Assembly (NCBI RefSeq): GCF_024372745.1
Contig: NZ_VOTZ01000001.1
Location: 146,122-210,121 of the forward strand
Origin: Methanocalculus taiwanensis
Lineage (GTDB): Archaea > Halobacteriota > Methanomicrobia > Methanomicrobiales > Methanocorpusculaceae
Direction of reading: 5' to 3'
DNA length: 64,000 nucleotides
Shown here: in pieces, positions 52,913-62,100 of the stretch
Layout: each line of letters begins with the position of its first letter
Position numbering within the stretch: position 1 is the stretch's first letter
Notes under the pieces: generated by a model
What the model saw: only the letters and a program-made list of their open reading frames with translations
Databases searched by the model: none
What the model was told of the DNA's origin: nothing
Made by a program: the position numbers and the translations under genes

Positions 52913-55900
52913 ATGGCAGATGCTGACCCAAAATCCTCTCCTATTAGCATCCTTTATGTCGATGATAACCCAGGGCTCCTTGAGACATGCAGGCTTTATC
53001 TTGAGGAGGATCAGGATTTCACCGTAACCACTCTTGAGAGTGCAATGGATGCTATTGATCTCCTCAGAACACAATCGTTTGATGCGATCGTTGCTGATTA
53101 TGATATGCCGGAGATGGATGGTATCGCTCTTCTAAAACAGCTTAAAAAGGACGGTAATACCACTCCATTCATCATATTTACCGGGAAAGGGCGGGAGGAG
53201 GTGGTTATAGAAGCGCTCAACTGCGGTGCAGATTTCTATATACAGAAGGGTGGAGAGCCAGCCCTCCTTTTTCGTGATCTCTCAAGGAAAGTAAGGTATG
53301 CTGTTGCAAAAATGAGGAGCGAGATTGCACTGAAAGAGAGCGAAGAACGGTACCGGAGGATCTCCGAGAATGCAAATATCGGCCTTTTTCAGATTGTATT
53401 GACCCCGTCACGTGAATGTGTTATACGATATATGAGTGACCGGATGGCTGATCTGACCGGACTATCCCTTGAAGAGATGTATACTAACCCAAAGGTTCTC
53501 ATAGATAAGGCTCTTCCGGAGTATCAGGATACCATCATCAGGGCGTTCTTTTCACCTGCTGAAAATCTTGAATTTTTTAATCAGGCTCTCCTCTATAATG
53601 GAAATTGTGGTGAGCGATGGATGGAGATCCGTGCCAGCCCGTCTCTTGAGAAGAATGGGACAATAGTTTGGGACGGGGTTTTCACTGATATTGATCCCCT
53701 GAAAAGAGCTGAAGAAGAACTGCGTAAAAGTGAAGAGCGGTACCGTGCAGTTGTCGAGACCCAGACCGAGTTAATCTGCCGTTTCCTTCCTGACGGTACG
53801 CATCTGTTTGTAAATGATGCATACTGCCGTTACTTCAGTCTTGATCGTGAATCAATCATAGGAAACCGGTTTATGCCGATGATCCATCCCGATGATAGTG
53901 ACAGGGTAACAAAATTCCTCTCCTCCCTGACAAAGAACGATCCGACCGGATCAATCGATCAGCGGATCATTATGCCTGATGACAAAGTGCTCTGGCAGCG
54001 ATGGAATACCAGGGCAATCTTTGATGAAGATGGGCAGATCATTGAATACCAGTCTGTAGGGAGGGATACGACCTATGAGAAAGAGACTGAAGAGCTCCTG
54101 GCAGGGAATGCAGAACGTGCGAAGCGCCAGCGGAAGGCAATAGCAGATCTTGCCCTTGATGCTGCAATCCTCTCCGGTGATATGGAGGCTGCCCTGGGAA
54201 AGATCATGAAAACTGTATCAGAGACGCTTGAAACTGAACGGGTAGGTGCCTGGGTATTCTCAAAAAAAGGGTCTCTTCTTCGATGCCTCTCCCTGTATGA
54301 TGCTAAAGAGAAGAGACAGAACAATGGGATAACTCTGAAGACCGATGAATATCCGCGTTATTTTGATACTCTCAGGAGAAAGCACAGGCTCTGCGTTGAG
54401 GATGCCTCCTCGGATTCGAGGGTCAGTGAACTGAAGGATGACTACCTTGCTCCTATGGGAATTTCTTCCATGCTTGATGTTGGTATTCTGAAGGAAGGCA
54501 GGATGATCGGCATCCTCTGTCTTGAAGATACAGGAGCCCCGCGGAGATGGCATGCGGATGAGGAGGGGTTTGCCAATATTGCAGCATCTCTCATCGCACA
54601 GCTTTTTGAAGGTGCTGAACGTAGGCAGGCAGAAGAGGCTCTCCGGGAGAGCGAGGAGCGTTTCAGGAGCCTGGCAGAGCATGCCGGGGATATTCTCTAT
54701 CGTATCGATCTGCTGCCGGATATCCATTTTACTTATGTGAATCCTGCAATAGAAGAGATATCGGGATATACACCGCAGGAGTTCTATAATGATCCGGGGC
54801 TTGCAACGAGGATCATTCACCCAGATGATCGCTATCTCATTGGTTCGGTCATATCTGCGGGGTCATTCGGCCAGCCCCTTCCCCTCCGCTGGATACGCAA
54901 AGACCGCGGGGTGATCTGGATCGAAGAGCGGAATGTTCCCATATATGATGATAAAAGCACGCTTATTGCTATCGAAGGGATTGCTCGGGATATCACCGCA
55001 ATCAGGCAGGCTGAGGAGGAGGCGCTTCTTGAGACCGATACGCGGTATCGGTCACTCTTTTCATCCATACATGAGGGCTATGCCCATCTGAGGGTGGTAA
55101 CAGATTCGGATGGAACACCGAAGGACTACCGTATCGTTGAGGTGAACCAGACCATGGAGATGATCATCGGCCTTTCCGGTGAGGAGGCTATCGGCAACAC
55201 TCTCCTTGAAGTACTCCCGGAAATCGAATCCGACTGGTTCGAAAGGTTCCATGCAACCGCACTTTCAGGCGAGCCGCAGGTGGTTGAATACCATCATCCC
55301 GGGCTAAATAGCGATTATGAGGTACTGGTATACAGCCCGAAACGAGGGGAATGCGCTCTTCTTTTCCATGATATCACCGAAAAGAAGAAGCGGGAGAAAG
55401 AGACGAAACAATCACTCAGGGAAAAGGAGATCCTTTTAAAAGAGATTCATCACCGTGTCAAGAACAATATGCAGGTGATCTCAAGTCTTCTCATGCTCCA
55501 GAGAGAGAACATACCTGATCCGCGTATGCGTGAACTCTTCAGGGAGAGCGAGAACCGTGTCTTCTCAATCGCGCTCGTTCATGAAAAACTGTACAGATCA
55601 GATAATCTCTCACGGATTCACTATGGTGAGTATCTCGAGATGATCGGGGATCATATACTTGCATCACGGGATATCAGCTCCGAGAGGATCACCCTTGAGA
55701 TCCATGCACAGGATATCTATCTCCCTATTGATAAGGCCGTTCCGCTCAGCCTGATTACTAACGAGCTGCTCACAAATTCCTTAAAGCATGCCTTCCCCGA
55801 TGGGAGGAAGGGCACAATCAGGATTGAACTCCAGAGTATGGGAAGGGATATCCTGTACCGGTTTGCCGATGACGGGATCGGGTTTCCAGCTGAAATTGAT

Positions 55901-56044
55901 TTTTGGAATACCACAACCCTTGGAATGGAGCTCGTGAACAACCTTGTCATGCAGCTGATGGGTACCATCTCGCTGTATCGCGACGGGGGAACCAGATTTG
56001 AGATACTCTTTCCCCTAAAAACCAATGGAGAGGATGAAGAATGA
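52913..56044 (+). CDS. Hybrid sensor kinase: receiver, PAS x4, GAF, HisKA_2, HATPase
   Basis: About 1043 residues, no membrane segments, so cytosolic. Receiver at 10-125 with phospho-acceptor Asp62 (IVADYDMPEMDG), PAS at about 140-270 and 275-395, GAF at about 405-565, PAS at 575-700 and 710-830, then H-box LKEIHHRVKNNMQVISSLLM (His846/847) and ATPase with LITNELLTNSLKHAFPDG and DDGIGFP. The receiver leads the protein where hybrids usually carry it at the end. It overlaps the next gene by four bases (ATGA). Signal unknown. Confidence 0.93.
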   Translation: MADADPKSSPISILYVDDNPGLLETCRLYLEEDQDFTVTTLESAMDAIDLLRTQSFDAIVADYDMPEMDGIALLKQLKKDGNTTPFIIFTGKGREEVVIEALNCGADFYIQKGGEPALLFRDLSRKVRYAVAKMRSEIALKESEERYRRISENANIGLFQIVLTPSRECVIRYMSDRMADLTGLSLEEMYTNPKVLIDKALPEYQDTIIRAFFSPAENLEFFNQALLYNGNCGERWMEIRASPSLEKNGTIVWDGVFTDIDPLKRAEEELRKSEERYRAVVETQTELICRFLPDGTHLFVNDAYCRYFSLDRESIIGNRFMPMIHPDDSDRVTKFLSSLTKNDPTGSIDQRIIMPDDKVLWQRWNTRAIFDEDGQIIEYQSVGRDTTYEKETEELLAGNAERAKRQRKAIADLALDAAILSGDMEAALGKIMKTVSETLETERVGAWVFSKKGSLLRCLSLYDAKEKRQNNGITLKTDEYPRYFDTLRRKHRLCVEDASSDSRVSELKDDYLAPMGISSMLDVGILKEGRMIGILCLEDTGAPRRWHADEEGFANIAASLIAQLFEGAERRQAEEALRESEERFRSLAEHAGDILYRIDLLPDIHFTYVNPAIEEISGYTPQEFYNDPGLATRIIHPDDRYLIGSVISAGSFGQPLPLRWIRKDRGVIWIEERNVPIYDDKSTLIAIEGIARDITAIRQAEEEALLETDTRYRSLFSSIHEGYAHLRVVTDSDGTPKDYRIVEVNQTMEMIIGLSGEEAIGNTLLEVLPEIESDWFERFHATALSGEPQVVEYHHPGLNSDYEVLVYSPKRGECALLFHDITEKKKREKETKQSLREKEILLKEIHHRVKNNMQVISSLLMLQRENIPDPRMRELFRESENRVFSIALVHEKLYRSDNLSRIHYGEYLEMIGDHILASRDISSERITLEIHAQDIYLPIDKAVPLSLITNELLTNSLKHAFPDGRKGTIRIELQSMGRDILYRFADDGIGFPAEIDFWNTTTLGMELVNNLVMQLMGTISLYRDGGTRFEILFPLKTNGEDEE

Positions 56045-57159
56045 ATGAAACAACCATAATGATCGTTGAGGATGAAGCCGTTACTGCAATGGCATTGAAG
56101 AGAAGCCTGACGAATATGGGTTACTCCGTCTGCGGAGTTTTTCCAACCGGGGAACAGGCGGTCCAGAAGGCAGCCGAACTCAAACCTGATCTGATCCTGA
56201 TGGATATCAAGCTTGCAGGAAAGATGACCGGCATCAATGCAGCTGCGGAGATCCGGGCAACAAGCACTGTCCCTGTCATCTACCTGACTGCATTCTCAGA
56301 TGATCGGGTGGTGAATGCAGCAAAAATAACAGGTCCTTTTGGCTATATCCTGAAGCCTGTCAGGGAACAGGAACTGAAGACCACCATCGAGACGGCACTG
56401 TACAGGCATGCGATGGATATGAATCTCAGGGAGCACCAGGAGACGATCCGTGTACTCCTGAATGCAACGCCGGATATGCACTTCCTCATGGATACCGACA
56501 AAAAGATCCTCATGGTCAACCAGGCTCTTGCCAGGAGGGCTGGTAAAACTGTGAAAGAGCTTGTCGGATCCGATGCCTACGATCTGGTTTCCTCGGGATG
56601 CCTCTCACCGAAGATGGCGGGACATACAATACAACAGGGGCAGACCCGACGGGAGGTGTTCGTCGAGCAGTTTTCCGACCGTTGGTACGATATCGGGATC
56701 AATCCTATTGCCAGTCCGCAAGGAGGGATAACAAAATATGCGGTTCATATCCATGATATCACCAGGATCAAGGTGATGGAAGAGAGGCTCCGGCAGAATG
56801 AAGAATTTTTCAAATCAATAATCGATGATGTGGCAGATGTGATCGTCATCTTAAATGATGACGGAACACTCAGGCAAAAAAGCCCTTCACTGAATCGTTA
56901 TCTTGGATATTCAGAAGATAATAATCCTGGAAAGAGACTGTGGAATTATATCCATGACGACAGCCTTGATGCGGTAGAAAAACTCCTAACCGATATCGGG
57001 AAAAACCCGCTTGGTGTTCAGCCCTTCTCTCTCACCTTCAAATCAGCTGAAGGAAGACCGGTATATATACGGGGAATCCTCAGTGATCATTCAGATGATC
57101 CTGATTATCTCTTTGAGGGGCTTGTTATGACCGGATGGGTGAGAAAAGAGCAGAAATAG
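56041..57159 (+). CDS. Receiver-PAS-PAS response regulator
   Basis: About 372 residues. Receiver 4-120 (Asp55 in LILMDIKLAGKMTG; YILKPVREQELK), then PAS at about 130-245 (LLNATPDMHFLMDTDKKILM, ending HIHDITRIKVME) and PAS at about 250-365 (IIDDVADVIVILNDDGTL). No output HTH or kinase. Its receiver is closely related to the one at 1514. It starts inside the stop of the preceding kinase gene, so the two are probably co-translated and may form a signalling pair. Confidence 0.92.
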   Translation: MNETTIMIVEDEAVTAMALKRSLTNMGYSVCGVFPTGEQAVQKAAELKPDLILMDIKLAGKMTGINAAAEIRATSTVPVIYLTAFSDDRVVNAAKITGPFGYILKPVREQELKTTIETALYRHAMDMNLREHQETIRVLLNATPDMHFLMDTDKKILMVNQALARRAGKTVKELVGSDAYDLVSSGCLSPKMAGHTIQQGQTRREVFVEQFSDRWYDIGINPIASPQGGITKYAVHIHDITRIKVMEERLRQNEEFFKSIIDDVADVIVILNDDGTLRQKSPSLNRYLGYSEDNNPGKRLWNYIHDDSLDAVEKLLTDIGKNPLGVQPFSLTFKSAEGRPVYIRGILSDHSDDPDYLFEGLVMTGWVRKEQK

Positions 57160-57181
57160 TTCGATCAGGAAGGCTGAAACA

Positions 57182-57193
57182 AATAGTATTATT
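57182..57193 (+). promoter_or_regulatory. AATAGTATTATT element before the second kinase
   Basis: Located 39 bases before the ATG at 57221, same core and spacing as the element before 52913. Confidence 0.5.
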
Positions 57194-57220
57194 TCCTGTG
57201 AATACTAAAAAAGCGTTTCT

Positions 57221-59077
57221 ATGTCACTCTCTGCGGATTCTCCGATCACGATCCTCTATGTAGATGATGAGCCGGGGCTCCTCATAATCGGGAAAACCCA
57301 TCTTGAAAAGAGTGGGAATTTGAAGGTTGAGGCATGTGAGAGTGCCCTTGATGCAATAAAGCTTCTGAAAATACAATCATATGATGCGATCATCTCGGAT
57401 TTTCGAATGCCGAAATGCGATGGCATTTCTTTTCTGAAATATCTCAGGAAGAGAGGAGATGAGACCCCCTTCATCATTCTGACGGGAAAAGGCCGGGAAG
57501 ATGTAGTGATTGACGCACTGAATAATGGGGCGGATTTTTATATTGAGAAGGGTGGTGATCTGAAAGCCCAGTTTGCCGAACTGATTAATATCATCAGGTA
57601 TGCTGTTGCAAAAAGGAGGAGTGAAGAGGCGCTTCGCGAGAGTGAGGAGCGGTACCGGAATGTCGTCGAGGATCAGACAGAGCTGATCTGCCGTTTCAGC
57701 GCTGACGGAACCGTTATCTTCGCAAATGATGCCTATTGCCGTTATTTCGGGGTTCCCTGCGAAGATATTATCGGGAGACGGTTCAAGCCGCAGATTCACC
57801 CGGATGACCGTGAAGCAGTTACCCGGCTCTTTGCATCCTTTTCCCCCGATAAACTTCTGGAAAGCATTGATCAGCGGACAATCGCCCCTGACGGGAGCAT
57901 TCTCTGGCAGCGGTGGGATACACGGGCGATCTTTGATGAAAATGGGGTGATTCGTGAATTTCAGTCTGTCGGTCGGGATATCACCGACAGAAAACAGGCT
58001 GAACAAGCACTTATCGAGAGCGAGAGGCAATATCGATCGCTCTTTGAGTCTATGCATGATGGATATGCCCAATTCCGGCTTCCTCAGGAGGATGATGGGA
58101 GTGCCTCCGCTCCCAGAATCATAAATATTAACCCGGCTTTTGAGCAGATCACCGGTCTTGCACGGGAAGATATCATCCATAAGACCCTGCAGGAAGTGCT
58201 TCGGGGAACTGATCTGCGCTGGGGACCAGAATGTTTGAAAACAACAGAAACCGGAGAGCCACAGGTATTTGAGATCACGCTGGATGATCCTGTCCGGTTC
58301 TTTGAAGTGTCGGTATACAGCCCAAGAGCTGGTGAATGTGCCATACTCTTCCATGATATCACCGAAAAGAAGAAACGCGATGAAGAGATGAAGCAATCCC
58401 TCAGGGAAAAGGAGATTCTCTTAAAAGAGATTCATCATCGTGTCAAGAACAATATGCAGGTGATATCAAGTCTCCTGATGCTCCAGAAAGAGACAATACC
58501 CGATCCAAAGATGCGTGAACTCTTCTCCCAGAGCGAGAGCCGGGTCTATTCGATTGCCCTTGTCCATGAGAAACTCTACCAGTCAGAGAATCTCTCCCGG
58601 ATCGAGTATGGGGAATACCTGTCGATGATGGGAGATTATATCCTATCATCCCGCCAGGTGAAATCAGGGACAGTTGCCCTTGACATACACGCTCCCGGTA
58701 TCTATCTTTCAATTGATAAGGCCGTTCCGCTCAGCCTTATCACAAATGAATTAATGACGAATTCACTGAAGCATGCTTTTCCAAATGGCAGGAAAGGTAC
58801 GATCAGGATAGTTGTAGAGAGGAAGGAGGATACGATCATATACCGGTTTTCTGATGACGGAATCGGCTTTCCAGCCGATCTCGACTATGGGAATACCCAG
58901 ACGCTCGGTATGCAGCTTGTCGTAAGCCTTGTCAACCAGCTGCTTGGGACAATCACTCTCAGCCGGGAGAAGGGAACTGCCTTTGAGATCGTATTTCCGG
59001 TTGATCCGGATGGGGAGGAGTCCGGGGGTTCATACGAGGAGAAGGTCGATCAAAACGCTGGATTGCAGAATAAATAG
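57221..59077 (+). CDS. Hybrid sensor kinase: receiver, PAS x2, HisKA_2, HATPase
   Basis: About 618 residues. Receiver 8-122 with Asp60 (AIISDFRMPKCDG), PAS at about 140-260 (TELICRFSADGTVIFANDAY) and 270-390, H-box EIHHRVKNNMQVISSLLMLQ (His405/406), ATPase with LITNELMTNSLKHAFPNG and DDGIGFPADL. Very close to the 3' half of the kinase at 52913 and, in receiver and kinase parts, to that at 59108; these are recent duplicates. It has its own promoter-like element. Confidence 0.93.
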   Translation: MSLSADSPITILYVDDEPGLLIIGKTHLEKSGNLKVEACESALDAIKLLKIQSYDAIISDFRMPKCDGISFLKYLRKRGDETPFIILTGKGREDVVIDALNNGADFYIEKGGDLKAQFAELINIIRYAVAKRRSEEALRESEERYRNVVEDQTELICRFSADGTVIFANDAYCRYFGVPCEDIIGRRFKPQIHPDDREAVTRLFASFSPDKLLESIDQRTIAPDGSILWQRWDTRAIFDENGVIREFQSVGRDITDRKQAEQALIESERQYRSLFESMHDGYAQFRLPQEDDGSASAPRIININPAFEQITGLAREDIIHKTLQEVLRGTDLRWGPECLKTTETGEPQVFEITLDDPVRFFEVSVYSPRAGECAILFHDITEKKKRDEEMKQSLREKEILLKEIHHRVKNNMQVISSLLMLQKETIPDPKMRELFSQSESRVYSIALVHEKLYQSENLSRIEYGEYLSMMGDYILSSRQVKSGTVALDIHAPGIYLSIDKAVPLSLITNELMTNSLKHAFPNGRKGTIRIVVERKEDTIIYRFSDDGIGFPADLDYGNTQTLGMQLVVSLVNQLLGTITLSREKGTAFEIVFPVDPDGEESGGSYEEKVDQNAGLQNK

Positions 59078-59084
59078 TATTATT
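59073..59084 (+). promoter_or_regulatory. AATAGTATTATT element before the third kinase
   Basis: Located 35 bases before the ATG at 59108 and overlapping the last codon and stop of the preceding gene. Confidence 0.5.
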
Positions 59085-59107
59085 TCTGCTGACACCTATT
59101 CCTCTTC

Positions 59108-62100
59108 ATGCCAGTCTCGGGCCCGGGATCTGCTCCGATCTCCATCCTCTTTATCGAAGATGAACCCTCACTTCTGGAGATTGGACAATTGTTCCTGGAA
59201 GAGGATCCGCTTCTGTCGGTTGTTACCTGTGATAATGTTCCTGATGCGATAATTTTACTCAAAGAGAGGCATTTTGATGCCATCATCTCAGATTACCAGA
59301 TGCCGGATATGAATGGGATCGATTTTCTGAAGTACCTCCGGAATAACGGCGATCGGACTCCTTTCATCATCTTAACCGGACAAAGCCGGGAAGAGGTGGT
59401 TATTGAGGCGTTAAACAGTGGTGCAGACTTCTATATCCAGAAAGGGGGCGATCCGAGAGCACAGTTTGCAGAACTCTCAAATCAAATCCGCTATGCGGTT
59501 GCCACCAGGCGGGGAGAGGCTGAGATACAGAGACGGCTTCGGTTTGAGCGATTGATCGGACTCATCTCATCACGGTTTGTAGCATCTGATGATATTGATT
59601 TGCCGATCAATGTGGCACTTGAAGACATCGGTTCTTTCTGCGGTGCATCCCGCTCATATATCTTCCTTTTACGAGAAGCTTCCGACGTAATGGATAACAC
59701 CCATGAGTGGTGTGCAGACGGTGTTTCGCCCGAGATCGAAAATCTTCAGAACCTTTCCTGTTCTCTCTTTCCATGGTGGATAAAGAAGCTTCGGAATAAT
59801 GAGATCATCAGGATCAGGGATCTTCATGAGATGCCCCCTGAAGCAGCTCAGGAAAAGAGACTGCTGGAAGAACAGGGTGTCAGGTCACTGATTGCCATTC
59901 CACTCATGATGAGTGACGGGCTTACCGGATTTATCGGTTTTGATAATGTTGAAATGGTCAGGGACTGGAATAGAGAAGATATCAATATCCTCAGGTTCTG
60001 CGGCGATATCATCGCAAGTGCACTGGGAAGAAGGCGATCTGAAGATGCCCTCAGGAAGAGCGAGATCTTCAGCCGCACCCTGATAGAGCAGATTCCTGAT
60101 TACATCATCCTCTATGGGAACGACGGGAGGATCATTTTTGTAAATCCCGCGACAGCGATAGCCTTTGGATATTCGGTTGATGAGTTAATGGGTGCTCATG
60201 TCCTTTCGTTTGTTCCCGAAGAGTTCCATGATCTGGTGAAGCAGAAACTTGTTGAAAGGGCAGAGGGAATACAGGTATCCCCATATGAGGTACCAATCAC
60301 GGCAAAGGATGGACAATTGATTACTGTGCTTGTCCAGGGGGCATTTATGGAGTACCGTGATACTCCGACGAATCTTCTTGTCCTGACGAATATCACCGAT
60401 CGCAAGAGGGCGGAGGAGGCATTGCAGAAGAGTGAAGAGCGGTTCCGTAGGATCTCCGAGAATGCCCCTGTGGGCATCTTTCAGCTCATTCGCTCTTCTT
60501 TTGGTGAATTCTCCATATTATATGTGAGTAATAAAATCCCCGAAATCACAGGAATGAACCCGGAGGATCTGTATGGGGATTTCTCATCGGTGACAGGAAG
60601 GCTTCATCCCGATTATCTTTCTGGATTCCGTAATGAACTATTGGGATCCGCCGTTAGCCTGAAAGATTTTGAATATACATTCCTCTTTGCATCTGATTCC
60701 GGGTACCGGTGGCTTGAGGTGCATGCAACCCCCTCCTCCCAGGAGGATGGAAGCATCCTCTGGGATGGGGTTGTCATCGATATCGATGAACGAAAAAGGG
60801 CTGATGAGAATATACGGGATGCAAACCGCCTCCTCGAAGGAGTCCTTGACGGCGTTTCAGATATCATCGGGATACAGAATCCGGATCACTCAATCGTCCG
60901 GTATAACAGGGCAGGATATGAGATGCTCGGGTGTTCCCATGAGGAGATCAAGGGAAAACACTGTTATTCCCTTATCGGGAGAAGCATGCCCTGCGAGAAC
61001 TGCGCTACTGCAGTTGCCATGAAGAGCAAAAAGCTCGAGACAGTCGAGCGTTTTGTCCCGGAACTCGATCGGTATTTGATCTGCCGGAGCAACCCTGTCC
61101 TGAATGATGAGGGAGAGGTTCGGCTGATCATCGAACAGCTGACTGATATCACCGACAGAAGGAGGATGGAAGACTCTCTCCGGGAGAGCGAGGAGCGGTA
61201 CAGGCTCACGCTCGATGCTACGAACGATGGCATATGGGATTGGGATCTTGCAACCGGGAACGCCCTGTTAAGCCCCCAATGGTATATGATGCTCGGTTAT
61301 GAACCTGGTGAGATGCCTGGATCCTATGAAACATGGCGATCGCTCATTCATCCCGATGATATCGAACGATCTGAAGCGTTTATCCATTCCAATATCCAGG
61401 AAGGGAAGGAGGGTTTTCAGCTTGAGTTCAGGATGAGGACAAAAGAGAATGGCTGGAAGTGGATCCTTGCAAGGGGCAAAGTTGTCAGCCGTGATACAGA
61501 GGGCAATCCTCTCCGGCTTCTTGGAACCCATACTGATATCACCGGGAGAAAGGAGGCGGAGGAGGCGCTCCGGGAAAGCGAGGAGAAGTTCCGCTCCCTT
61601 GTCGAGCATTCGATTGAAGCGATTGCAATTCTGGATCAGGAGGGAACTATTATCTTTGTCAATAGTGCTGCCGCCCATCTGCTTGGAATTGAGAATTATA
61701 AAACCCTCATCGGGAGGAATGTGCTTGATTTTGTTGCAGAAGAGTCAAGGGATAGTGCTATTCGTGATCTCATTGAGCTTTTTGGGGGAAAAGACGCATA
61801 TCTTGCAGGATATACCATTCTGTTACCCAGAGGGGAAAAAATATTCGTGGAATGTGTCGGGAAACTCATTCACTATGATGGGAAAAAGGCTGATCTCATC
61901 TCTGTCCGGGATATAACTGAGCGAAAAATCTCCGAAGAGGCGCTGAGGAAGAGCGAAGAGAAGTACCGTCTCATTGCAGAAAATATGGCAGACTACATCT
62001 GGTTGTACGATACCGATTTCAGGCTCCAATATATCAGCCCCTCCGTGGAGAGGATGAAGGGTTTCACCGTCTCTGAATCGATGAATAAAACAATCGAGGA

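Noticed and set aside
57377..58396. 339-codon minus-strand frame opposite the second kinase
   Set aside because: Antisense of receiver and PAS sequence, which are clearly coded on the plus strand.
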